Shown: positions 10,580-20,785 of the stretch, piece by piece | Layout: every line of letters starts with the position of its first letter | Position numbering within the stretch: the stretch's first letter is position 1 | From: Gnetum montanum | Taxonomy: Eukaryota; Streptophyta; Gnetopsida; Gnetales; Gnetaceae | Direction of reading: 5' to 3' | Assembly (NCBI GenBank): GCA_015680685.1 | Contig: MNCI01005779.1 | Coordinates: 442,133 to 497,705, forward strand | Length of the DNA stretch: 55,573 nt | The notes under the pieces: generated by a model | Told to the model about the DNA's origin: nothing | Database searches by the model: none | What the model saw: only the letters and a program-made list of their open reading frames with translations | Translations under genes and position numbers: made by a program

Positions 10580-11514
10580 TCTACTACCTTTTGAAAGTAT
10601 CCTACTTTCCTACAATATAAGCTTACCTACTTCCCCTACGATAAAGCTCTTTAGGTTATAATAAATCCCTAAACCAATAGTAGGAATTTTAGAAGCTTAT
10701 GTATGTTTGGGTAAAGTAGTTACACCTAGTAATGTTCTTAGATATAGAAATATTTCTTTATTTAAAGACTTTGTAAAAATGTCTACTCTCTGATCTTTGG
10801 ATGATATATATGATAATTTTATTATTTGCAACTCTACTTAATCTTTGAGAAAATGATATTTAATCTTAATATGTTTATTTTTACCATGAAAAACAAGATT
10901 TTTAAAGATAGAAATAACAACATTATTATTAGAATGAATAATGATTGGATCAAAGATTTCTATATTGAAAAGCTTTAATGCTTCCCTCATCCAAAGAATC
11001 GGTATGCAACAATGTGATGCTGCAACATATTTTGCTTTAGCTAATGACAATGCTAGAGAGTTCTCCTTTTTTCTTAGCCATGATACCAACCTATTAACAA
11101 GAGAATGATTATTTTCATTGGTAGATTTTCAATCATCTTTATTAGCTATCCAATCTACATCTATAAATGCTTCTAATTCAAAACTTCTACCTTTTTGGAT
11201 ATAATAGCCCATGACTAGCTATGTCTTTTAGATATCATAAAATTATTTTGGCTATAATAAGTGTGATTCTTTTGGTTCTCACTAATGTATAGAAATTAGG
11301 CCTACTACAAAGCTATATTTTTCCTTCTAGCTATCGCATAATGTAACCTTCCCATGATGGATCTATATAGTCTAACATCAATGTTTTCTTCATGTTCATT
11401 CTTACAAAGATGTACATTTCTACTAAGAGGATTTGCACAAGTTTTAGCTTCTATCATGACAAAATACTTGAGCATCTGTTGAACATATTTTGTCTAATAA
11501 ATGAAGGTTCCATC
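10580..11514 (-). pseudogene. C-A copia RT C-terminus and RNase H
   Basis: Minus strand. 10838-11089 is open and reads as copia RNase H: 'VSWLRKKENSLALSLAKAKY', 'CCIPILWMREALKLFNIEIF', 'HIKIKYHFLKD', matching the family's SWSSKKQ..ALSTAEAEY and KHIDI..HFLRD blocks. Downstream (10690-10840) follows the typical end 'VDIFTKSLNKEIFLYLRTLLG'. Upstream (11100-11514) are frameshifted pieces of the RT C-terminus ('DVRLYRSIMGRLHYA', 'YVQQMLKYF'). Several stops; non-functional. The frame breaks exactly where G2 inserted and resumes at 17411. Confidence 0.88.
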
Positions 11515-11519
11515 CCTAA

Positions 11520-12422
11520 TGATGAGTGGCGAGGTACTCCTACACTCAACCATACGAATACAAGTGTTCATGCATGATCTGGTCGAACTTCGCAAACAGG
11601 CTAGTTGTGGTGTCTAGATAGTTACACGTTGATTGTAGTTCATTGTCTTCCCACTTGGACTAGTATATTCTTTATCACATATGATTTAGTCCAAAGTGAG
11701 GTGTATGATATGATCCTAACTAGTGCTAATCCTAGAGACAATGGAAAATAATCTTGTTTTAATCTAATAGGCAATTCAAAGTAAAATCTAAGTAGCCTAA
11801 GTGCGATGAGCATCTATCCATTAATCATCTGTATGCATCTTGGACCTCATGTACTACTTCTAGGATTACCAAGCATATATTACTTGAGTGCTCCTAGATA
11901 CACTACTAGGTTACCAAGTAGTTACACTTAAATGTTCGTGATTAAGTTGTACTCATTCCACAATTAACAACAGGAATAGTAAATGACGGTAAAGAAAGGG
12001 TAATTAGGGAAGTAATAAAAAACAATAACAATCAAACAATTAAAACTAAGTGAATGCTGTAATGATGGAGTAATCTCGATCTTTATTACCGATCATGTGC
12101 ATGTTCAAGTATGTCACACTTGAATAAAGGTTTCGTACAATTACAATCATCACACTGTGGACATGCACTAGGGAAAGTATTGAAATGAACTAGAAAATGA
12201 ACAAAAAAAGACTTGACTCTAACTCTAATTGACTCCCTTGTTCCTGTGCACCTAAATGTGTATTTATAGGCTTACACAGGAATCATGATATCATGTATAT
12301 AATATCATTATCCAGGCTGCAATATCACGTACCTAATATTGAAAGTCTAATAGTAGCACCTGGTTATCCAGGGTCCCATGTCAAGGGTCCAATATCAGCA
12401 CCTAAGAAACCACGATTCATCA
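11520..12422 (-). repeat. G2 3' LTR
   Basis: Begins TGATGAGTGGCGAGGTA like G1 (24612), ends ATTCATCA directly followed by TACCCCC (polypurine tract on the minus strand). In place of the CGCGATATCGCG palindromes of G1 it has 'catgatatcatg', 'caatatcacg' and 'ccaatatcagc' (12284-12402), as expected after CpG loss. Confidence 0.88.
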
Positions 12423-12429
12423 TACCCCC
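12423..12429 (-). other. Polypurine tract of G2
   Basis: Minus-strand GGGGGTA directly before the 3' LTR. Identical to G1 at 25475-25481 and close to GGAGGTA in G3 at 47222-47228. Confidence 0.75.
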
Positions 12430-12702
12430 ACGACTGAATAACAACTCATCCTCGAGTCAAAGTGAGAAACAAGTTCATTCAATTACAAATAGGGGATAGG
12501 TATGAGATTATTGAATGACCATGGACTATTTCATGCCACAATGTGGGACTAAACAAAATTTAGACATAGAAAAAAAAGACAACTTGTGGAACTCATGGGG
12601 TTCCTATTGGTGGTGGCTCCTCTATGTGTGCCTTTCTTTTGTCCTATGCTCCAGGCTTCTAAGATTCATACCGTTGAAGAAGCGCCTAACATTTCTCCTC
12701 TT

Positions 12703-13021
12703 CTATTTGAGGAGTATGAACCAGCCATGTTGATGTTCCAATGTTTGATGAAGTCGACACTTTCCATGAACACAGAAGCTACAAGAACACTTGATTGGCC
12801 TTGACATGCCATCCCACAAATAGCCGTTGTTCCTCTTCATAGGCTTGGGCCCTAACCTCTCCACCTTTTTCTTGGTCAGATTATGTAGTGACAAGAGTTC
12901 CTTGATGGATGCTGAATAATTGTTCCTTCTACTTTGCATGAGGTCCTTGACCTTTGCCTTCCCTTGGGTGTTCAGTTGCACCTTGAGAAGGTCCTCCTTA
13001 TTGTCCTCTTTTAATGCCCAT
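12703..13021 (-). pseudogene. Possible terminal exon of G2 (unrecognised 106-codon frame)
   Basis: Directly downstream (minus strand) of the intron-like segment 13022-13083 the frame stays open for 106 codons, reading 'WALKEDNKEDLLKVQLNTQG' and later 'KVERLGPKPMKRNNG' and 'CSCSFCVHGKCR' (a Cys-rich stretch). G3 has a similar start at its own intron (46728 onward: 'MLKETLKEEGVFPG...'). The frame has no upstream ATG, since a TGA lies just before the putative splice site. It is therefore either the 3' end of a lost exon or chance openness in a noncoding region. Function unknown. Confidence 0.3.
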
Positions 13022-13083
13022 CTATAATTACACAAAGATCAATTGTTAGTAAGGTTATTGAAAGAAGCTCAATTATTTCATAC
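13022..13083 (-). other. Intron-like segment in G2 (62 nt)
   Basis: Minus strand: AAG|GTATGA ... CTTACTAAC ... ATTATAG|ATGG. The branch-point motif CTAAC lies about 25 nt before the AG. Equivalent segments are in G1 (25858-25917) and G3 (46673-46727) at the same place relative to the 3' LTR. Confidence 0.45.
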
Positions 13084-14368
13084 CTTACTCATTGCCTTTA
13101 ATAAATGTTGAATTCTTTTCTTAGTGTGATTTTAGAGTTAGAAATTTTTTCAAGGAAGTTTCCCTAAAAGTTTAAGGTCAGACCTAGTTTGTTTAGGTGA
13201 CACATAAAAGGACATATAATGATTTTCAGGAATGTTTGATAAAATGATGATAAAGGAAAGAATAGATTTGGCAATGAAGTACTTGGAGAGTATAAAATGA
13301 TGTGGTGGTGTGCAACAAGTACAAATTACAAATGTCATGCAAGTGGATCCTCCCCAAATTAGGTTTTAACATATAATGCCCTTGTGTAACCACACCTTAA
13401 AATGTCCATAGGCATTAGAAGGGGTAAATGTAATCCATACTAGTTCCACGAAACACACACATGTAAATACCACTATAATGAGATATGAATTCAATGCTAC
13501 ACAAAACACGAGTCACAAATACATAAATAGTGAGATGAGGCAAACTGTAGAAGGGATTGCAGAGATTGGAACATGAGGTAACTGACCCACAGTACAATGA
13601 ATCCTAAGTGTAGGGTGTGATTAATGTTTCATTAGCCTATTGCTCCAAACTCAAGATAAAGTCCATTTCTTCAATCAGTGACATCGCATTGTTTCATCCA
13701 ATGATGGACAACCATAAGAGCATCATGATGATAAGGCATATGATCACTTGGCCTTTTGTGCAAGGGAGGAGTGATTTGGAATTTCTTTGCAACATAACTT
13801 TTTTTTTCATAATCTAGAGAAGCCACCTACCTTTAGGCATGGGTGCATGTCTTTCCAATGGGACCCCCTAGAATAGCATTGGGTTTCTTTATTACTTGCC
13901 TTTATTACTCTTACTCCCATTGTTGTTAGATCTACAATGATCTTAGTACAACCAGACTGCTTGATAACTCTTACAGATGTTACCAAAGAGAATCCACAAG
14001 TTCCCTTGATGTCACACCTTGGTCATTCCTTTTTAGTCCATCATTCTTTGCTCTGGGCATGATGAGCACAAAACTACTTTAAGTTTTAATGATGGCAATA
14101 ATATCATCATACCCAAAGTAGAACCTCTTATTAATAGAATGGTTGGGTGGATGTGATGGGCTCACTTTCCAAATAATTAGTTACTTGAGACTTGATAGTA
14201 GAGAACAACACCTCAACTGATGACTCACATGAGTGGTTTATTCATAGATGAGATTACCTATAAAAAGATAAAAGGATAAAACAATAAATATAAAGATGAA
14301 ACAATTGGAAAAAAAAGTTGTAAAATTAAAGAAAAGGAAAAACATTTATTAATTCTGTTTATTAGAAT

Positions 14369-14382
14369 GGGGGATATCCCCC
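14369..14382. other. Perfect palindrome GGGGGATATCCCCC
   Basis: Lies at the end of the second ORF of G2. G3 (45104-45121, ATGGGG/CCCCAT) and G4 (54289-54301, GGGGA/TCCCC) have hairpin-capable sequence at the same place, where the frame reads '(F/H)GGD' before the stop. G1 keeps GGGGGAGAT but lost the second arm. Confidence 0.7.
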
Positions 14383-15560
14383 ATATCTAAAATTTTGATC
14401 ATGGTGAGAATTAATAAATGAAAGGTTTGGATCGATGCATTTTGAAAATATTGGGACCCAGTCATATCTGAACCACTAGGTGTCTTTTGATGTGGTGGTT
14501 GGAATGTACCCGAATTGGGGTGCACACACTAAATTAAATTTTACATAGTGGTACAAGTTAGAATATGTGGTTAATTAATATGGAGTTGACCCACTATGGC
14601 ATCCTTGACTGTAAGATGGTATGAAAGGATCAATATGTCTTCCTACGTGGTTATATTCATTGGGCCACATAGTTGTTGAAGTGTTGATTGGTGACCCTAA
14701 GAAGGTAATAGGAGGTGTTGTGATTAAGGAAGCAAATGCATCACAATGCTAGACTTGTGTTGGGTTGGAGGATGCAGTGGTTTTGAAAGCATGCTATCTC
14801 TTCCTTTGGTCATGCCTAAAGAAAGGGTGCTTTCAATGTTGTGGAGGGTCTTCACTGTTGTTGACCAGAGTAGCACAAGTAATGTTCGTGGGTTGGTGCT
14901 GTGGTGCAAAACCTTCTGGTACTATTGGTGGTAATGTAGAAGGAGGTGAAGGATGAGAATATTGAGGATGAGAAGAAGTGAAAGGCACATGAGGTGGTAG
15001 TCTTGTTGGAGAGGACATGGGTTGATAGTATTTGGGAGAATGATAATGAATTGATGAGATAAAGGATGTTGACCCAGTTGGGGAAATAGGATGTTGAACC
15101 TGATAAGCACTTGGGTTCAGATGGTATGAAGGGTGTGACTAGTTTCCCACGACTGGAATTTTTGCCACTGTGATTAAACATGCTATTTTTGCATGAACTC
15201 TGGATGTAACATTCCTCCCCAATGCTCATGTAAATGTGACAAGATTGGACATTAACCTTTAGGATGATTGTATGGGAAAACATTACATTGATACGTATGA
15301 TTAGTAGTTGAGTTCTTATTCTCTTCAACTCTTCTTTCTGATTGTCTAAGGGTGTTCTGTCCTACTTCTTGGTTCATCATTGTTCTACCTATAATAGTGT
15401 TGGCATATTCTCCACATTTTTCATGTATCCATTTTGTCATCTTATTGATCTTTGCCTCAATTTCATCTAGTGATTGTAGTATTGGTAAAGATGATTCCAC
15501 CTCCTTGAGGTGAGTTGATTTCTCCTCTTCATGATCATGGACCTTTGCTAATTTGAGATT
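14370..15560 (-). pseudogene. G2 second ORF (proline-rich, no protease), degenerate
   Basis: Minus strand. The open pieces 15252-15500 ('SLDEIEAKINKMTKWIHEKC', then 'YNHPKG') and 14852-15328 align with the G1 second ORF: the coiled 'VDQMWDSLDSRIE' region, the 'YDHPKG' knuckle region and the proline/tyrosine-rich middle. The final part (14380-14480) matches G4 ('KRHLVV', 'HMHRSK'-like, 'FSP'). The distance from knuckle to C-terminus is about 875 bp versus 1520 bp in G1, so the retropepsin segment seen in G1 is absent. Cysteines of the knuckle are mostly lost. Non-functional. Confidence 0.7.
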
Positions 15561-15599
15561 TTGGTCCTATTGAGCACTTTCAACATTCTCCCATTTAGT

Positions 15600-16384
15600 C
15601 ATTTCTCCTTGTTATTTTTCTACTTTCTTAATAAGCTCTTGGAATTGGTGGACCTGTAGCTCATATAGTTGACCTAGGGAATACATCCCTAAGGTCTCCC
15701 TTGTTTCGTTATGGAGCCCATCTATGATGTGATACATTAGGCTTTCCTCAGAGAACCCATGGCCTAGGCAATTATTTATCAATGAATAGTATCTTTCTAA
15801 GGCCATGTCCAAGTGTTCATGTTGCCCTTGTTTCCACCCTTGGATTTGTCTCCTCAAGGCTAACACTCTTGCATAGGTTTGATATCTTTCATTAAATAGT
15901 TCTACCATTGTTGGCCAATGTCAAATTGATTTTGGTCTTAAGGACCTATACCATAATTTTTCTTGGACAACGAGTATAGTAGGAAAGAGCTTAAGTTTTG
16001 CCACCCATTATCAATATTGTTCCATACACAAGAATCATGGAAGGCTTGTAAATGATGTTGTGGATCTAAATCATAGCCTCCTAAAAATTTGGAAAAGTTC
16101 TTTAAATCAAGCTTGAGTAGACAACTTTCCTTAGGATGCTTGTGGGATATTTGAACAGCCTCTTGTATATGCATTAGGCTCTTAGTGGCTAGCAGGGGTT
16201 CATCATCACTAGGTAGGTTATGAATTTATGAGTTGGGATGATGTTGTATTTGTTTATGTACATAGGAGACCCCTGCATAAGATTGAGTACTCTAAACTTC
16301 ATCTTCATCATCATATAATTCATTGGTTCTCCAATGAATTGCCTTACTAGTTGTTGCATTGTCATAGTCTTGTGAGAGAGACAT
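15600..16384 (-). pseudogene. G2 gag, degenerate
   Basis: Minus strand. A plausible start ATG at 16384 reads MSLSQDYDNATTSKAIHW. Two open pieces (15938-16174 and 15612-15908) contain the retrotransposon gag core: 'FLGGYDLDPQHHLQAFHDSC', 'NNIDNGWQNL', 'LFNERYQTYARVLALRRQIQ', 'GWKQGQHEHLDMALERYYS', matching G1. They are separated by a frameshift. The long charged linker present in G1 between the N-terminus and the core is short here. The core would form the virus-like-particle shell in a working element. Confidence 0.85.
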
Positions 16385-16499
16385 TGTTGTGAATCGTGTG
16401 TGACTTAATTGAAATTAATTTCTTTTCCAAAAGATATATCGTAAATACTTTGTTACAATGATCTTGTATGATATAACTAATCTAGATAACTAGCACCAT

Positions 16500-16516
16500 C
16501 CTCAGCAATGGTGCCA
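16500..16516 (-). other. Primer binding site of G2 (tRNA-Asp type)
   Basis: Minus strand TGGCACCATTGCTGAGG, one base after the 5' LTR. It matches the tRNA-Asp-type site TGGCGCCGTTGCCGGGG known from plant Athila/Tat elements at 13 of 17 positions; all four differences are C-to-T or G-to-A. Confidence 0.65.
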
Positions 16517-16517
16517 A

Positions 16518-17405
16518 TGATAAGTGGCTAGGTACCCCTACACTCAACCATATGAATACGAGTGTTCACACACAATCTGGTCGAACTCAACAGATGGGAT
16601 ACTTATGGTATCTAGATAGTTACACACTAAACATAGTTCACTATCTTCCCACCTGGACTAGTATTTGCTTTGTCATGTATGGTTTAGTCCAGAGTGAGGT
16701 GTATGATGTGGGCCTAAACTAGTGCTACTCCTAAAGGCAATGAAAAATAACTTTGTTTTAAGCTAAGAGTGAGAGAAGAGAATCTAAGATAGCCTGAGTG
16801 CAATGGGCATCCATCCTTAATCATCTGTACAAATCTTGGACCTCATTTACTACTTCTAGGATTACCAAGCATATATTACTTGAGCACTCCTAAATACATT
16901 ACTGGGTTACCAAGTAGTCACACTTAAATTCTCATGATTAAGTCATACTCATTTCGCATTTAATAATAGAGATAGTAAAGGAAGGTAGAGAAACATTAAT
17001 TAAGAAAGCAAAAAATAACAATAACAATTAAAAAATTAAAACTAAGTGAATGTTGCAATGATGGAGTAATCTCGATCTTTATTGTTGATCATGTGCATGT
17101 CCAAGTATATCACACTCAAATAAAGGTTCTGTACAATTATAATCATCACACTATGGGCATGCACTGGGGAAAGGATTGAAATAAACAAAAAAATACTCTA
17201 CTGTAACTCTAACTGAGTGTCCTCTTCTTGTGCGCCAAATGTGTATTTATAGGCTTACACAGGAATTATGGTATCATGTATTCAATATTGTTATCTAGGC
17301 TGTGATATTGCGTACCTGATATCAAGGGTCCAATGTCATGGTTCCGATATTAGCACCTGGTTATCAAGGGTTCAATATCAACACCTGACAAACCATGATT
17401 CATGA
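16518..17405 (-). repeat. G2 5' LTR
   Basis: 888 bp, begins TGATAAGTGGCTAGGTA and ends ATTCATGA; aligned throughout with 11520-12422 ('cacatttggatttag'-equivalent blocks, 'gatggagtaatctcgatcttt', 'gtgtatttataggcttacacagga'). Clearly more diverged from its partner than the two G1 LTRs are from each other, so G2 is older. Confidence 0.88.
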
Positions 17406-17410
17406 TCTAA

Positions 17411-18135
17411 GCTACTAAATATGTAGACCCATAAAATGAGATCATTCTTCTATCATAGACATTTCAAACTTTGATTTCATATGTTTAATAAATTATTTGT
17501 CTAAACTTGATCTTGTTCCTCCAAACATTATGTCATCAATGTAAATCTGATCAACTAGAAGCCCTATATTATCATTTTTAATATAAAGGGTACTATCCAT
17601 AGGATCTTTTAAATACCCATTTTTAGCTAAATATGAATCAAGCTTAGCATATCACATCCTAGGGGCTTATTTCAAGCCATATAAAGATTTTTGTAGTTGA
17701 TGCACATGATTTGGCTTTTTAGTATCAATAAATCATTTTTGTTCTTCTATATGGATTATCTCTTTTATTTTTCCATTTCGAAATTCTAATTTCACATCCA
17801 TTTGATTAAAACTCTACCCAGATCCTTAATAATTTGAAAAAGCTAAGAGCATTCTAATAGATTTCAATTTTGCAAGTGGAGCAAATGTATCTTGATAATT
17901 AAGTCCCTCTACCTGAGCAAAGGCTTTTGCTACTAATATTACCTATTTTGGGTTACTTCACCATGCTTATTCAAATTGTTTGCAAAGATCAACTTAGTTC
18001 CAATGATGTTAGCTTCTTTGGGCCATGGGAATAGGTCCCAAGTATCATTCTTTATAATTTTCTTTATCTCTTCATCCATAGCATTCTTCTAGTCCTTACT
18101 TCCAAGAGCTTCTCTGACTATTAGAGGAATGAGAA
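17411..18135 (-). pseudogene. C-A copia reverse transcriptase, N-terminal two thirds
   Basis: Minus strand. It starts with 'SKDWKNAMDEEIKKIIKNDT' and 'PKEANIIGTK', the standard copia RT opening. The catalytic block reads 'QIYIDDIMFGGTRSSLDK' (the YVDD box, about 17470-17530), followed by 'FIKHMKSKFEMSMIEE' and 'FMGLHI'. It has about a dozen stops. It continues across the G2 insertion at 11514. Confidence 0.9.
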
Positions 18136-18139
18136 AAGA

Positions 18140-19250
18140 AAGACAACATATTAAAAGTCATAATCTATTGTTTTAGCTCTATTCCTCCTTATGCTTTGTC
18201 TAAGAGTTTTATAAGAATACCTACCATGAATCTAAACCTACACATTCTTCTCCTCAAGCCATCATCAAGTGTAGCCTCTTTTCTTGTTTCTACCACATTA
18301 ATTGAGACTAGTTGTTCTTCTTTAATCTCATCAACTTGTTTTGATGCCAACATGCCATCATCATGTTCTTCTTCATCTACATTCACATCTTTTTCAACCA
18401 TATTGTTAGTGTCTTTTGATAATTCATCAATCTTAACATGAGGTGTTTCAACAATCTTTCATGTTTCTAAATTTAAGATATGATAAGCTTTCGAATGACT
18501 AGAATATCCAATAAATAAAATAATTTTCACAATAGCTATCAAGCTTGTGAACATTATCTTAATTCATAATATAGAAATTGGAACCAAAAATTTTGAAATA
18601 TTGAAGATTAGCCATTTTATCATATCATATTTGATAATGAGTCTTACCATTATCAGCTCTTACCAAACATCTATTGATGATATACATAATTGTTTTGGCT
18701 ATCTCATTCCATAGGTACTTTGGTACATTCTTCTCATTCATCATTGATCTAATCATCTTGATTATAGTTCTATTTTTTCATTCTACAACTCAAGTATTCT
18801 AGTTGATGAGAACTATCTCTTGATACCTGAATCTCTACATAGCTCATCAAATTCATTTGATGTGAACTCACCTGCATTATTAATTCTAATAGCTTTAATT
18901 TTAAGCCTTGTTTCAGTTTCAATCATACTTTTAAATGTCTTAAAACATTTAAATACATTAAAATTTTTCTCAATGCATTTTAACCCTGAAATTCTAATAT
19001 ACCATCAACAACAAGAAAGAAATATTTACTACCATTGAAACCAACTATATCAAAAGGTCCATAAGCATCGATACATAGTAATCCAAGCTTATCTTTACAA
19101 TGAAAAATCACTAGATTAAAGGTAGCTCTAGTTTTCTTACCATGTTGGCATGCAAAACACACCTGTTCCAAATAACTCAAATGAGGAATACCTTTAATGC
19201 TTTAAGCCTTGATGAAAGCTTGTATGTTTCTTAAGCTTAAGTATCTTAGT
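18140..19250 (-). pseudogene. C-A copia integrase
   Basis: Minus strand. The open piece 18980-19180 reads 'CFACQHGKKTRATF', then 'LLCIDAYGPFDIVGFNGSKY' and 'FFLVVDG', the pre-integrase and first catalytic Asp region. About 18830-18890 reads 'INNAGEFTSNEFDELCRDSG', the second Asp/Asn region. The open piece 18189-18401 (acidic, 'VDEEEHDDG') is the linker between integrase and RT. Frameshifts and stops throughout. Confidence 0.88.
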
Positions 19251-19559
19251 CTTTTGTGCCATAACCTACTACTTCTTAAGGTTGCTCATTTATAGAATAC
19301 AAATTATTTCTTGCTTGAGTAACATAAGCTTTAAAATCCTTCTCTTTCTTCTCTAATAAAAAATTCTTATTCATGAAGAAAATATTATAACCTTCTCTTC
19401 ATAATTATCCTAAACTTTATAAATTATAATGTAAGAAGCATTATGAACTTTAGGAAATTTTTTATGAATTTTAACTAACCAAATACCTCTTACCATAGCT
19501 TTACCTTTATCACTGAAGCATACTTTCCCTACATTAAAGTGTTTAAGTATGATAAATTT

Positions 19560-20270
19560 TAATCTATGAATCATCATATTTTAAGAGCACCCACTATTAA
19601 GAAACCATGTCTTTGGGCTACAAGAGCTCTTTATGGCTAACCGTACTAGGAGAGCTCTTCTATTGATTGTTCTCCAAACTTATTTTCCTATTTTGTTATT
19701 TCTTGAAAAGTGCTTAGTAGCATGGGAATAATGCATATTTTCATAATGAGAAAAGCTACTAGTTCTACAATTTCTTAGTTTATGGCCTATAATTCCAAAA
19801 TTAAAATAATGTCCTTGGAAAAAATTAGTTATTCTTCTTGGGTCATACCTAATGATTGGAATTCTTGGAGTAGGAATAATTTCTTTACCTATTTGTAAGC
19901 TAATGATTTATGATTATGGAGGTTGTGTTTGTATATTTATCTTTTAGGTTGATACTTTTATTAAACATGATCTTTTGAGGGTCTAGACTTATAGCAAATA
20001 TTCCTTTTATCATTTCTTAATCATCCATTGTTGATAATATCATTTAGTTGTTTTGAACAACATCACCTCTTCTTTTAGATGTGACATGAGTAGTCACATC
20101 CTTCTTTAGCAGCATCACCTCTTCTTTTACCTTTAAATTTTCTTGTTCTATTGATTTAAGATTCATATTATAGCTCTTGATTTCTTGCTCCATTTCTAAA
20201 GGTAATATGCTCCTTTTTGCTAGAAATACTAACTCTTCCTTTTCTGATTTCAAAGACTAAAAGAATATTT
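19560..20270 (-). pseudogene. C-A gag C-terminus, zinc knuckle and protease
   Basis: Minus strand. About 19590-19625 reads 'WFLNSGCS..MM', a decayed copia protease active site (normally LDSGCS.HMTG). About 19765-19805 reads 'FNFGIIGHKLRNC', a damaged CX2CX4HX4C knuckle. 20044-20253 is open and coiled-coil-like ('EQEIKSYNMNLKSIEQENLK'). Non-functional. Confidence 0.75.
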
Positions 20271-20740
20271 TAGAGCTTAACTACTGTTAATTCATATAGA
20301 TATATTGCTACTTCTATGGATGATTCAAATCTACTAGATAAAACATACAAACTTTTTTGGTAGATTATATTATCAAATTGTGCTTCACTAAGCATAGTTT
20401 AGAATTCTTTAATTTATCAGTAGCTTAGAATTCTTTACTTTATCATCTCCTTCATAAATAGCTTGAATATGATCCCACATTTCTTTAGATAATTGAAGGT
20501 TCATAACTTTTATACACTTTTCTCTATCATGGCTATATACCAAAGAGTTCATATCTTGTACATCATGCACAACATTGTTGGTTCCTCTACTAACTACCTT
20601 CTAGACATCATCACCATCTGCTAGAAGATATGTCTTCATTTTTAACTTTCATATAGGATAATTTAAGCCTTTGAACCATGGAGCTTTATTTGATGAGAAG
20701 CCTTAATTCTACATCATGTCCAAGATAATGAAAAAGTACA
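20271..20740 (-). pseudogene. C-A gag N-terminus (UBN2 type)
   Basis: Minus strand, mixed frames: 'NKAPWFKGLNYP', 'MKTYLLADGDDVWKVV', 'NNVVHDVQDMNSLVYSHDRE', 'MWDHIQAIYEGDDKVK'. This is the usual start of copia gag in plants. It has several stops. Confidence 0.78.
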
Positions 20741-20767
20741 ATGTAAACTATTAAGTTAAGAGGTGTT

Positions 20768-20783
20768 AACTAGGCTAATACCA
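20768..20783 (-). other. Primer binding site of C-A
   Basis: Minus strand TGGTATTAGCCTAGTT, two bases after the 5' LTR. It resembles the initiator-Met-type site TGGTATCAGAGC used by most plant copia elements. Confidence 0.6.
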
Positions 20784-20785
20784 AT

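Larger units (their letters stand above)
11520..17405 (-). mobile_element. Gypsy-like non-autonomous element G2, nested in C-A
   Basis: LTRs at 11520-12422 and 16518-17405; flanks CCTAA (11515-11519) and TCTAA (17406-17410) form a 4-of-5 target duplication, and C-A RT sequence continues across the joined flanks. The internal part (12423-16517) has, in minus-strand order, a tRNA-Asp-type primer site, gag, the proline-rich second ORF without a protease, a GGGGGATATCCCCC palindrome, a 3' region with an intron-like segment, and a polypurine tract. No RT, RNase H or integrase is present in 4.1 kb. Same architecture as G1. Confidence 0.88.

Noticed and set aside
14724-15018. Plus-strand ORFs opposite the G2 second ORF
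   Set aside because: Antisense shadows; the minus strand has homology to G1 and G4.
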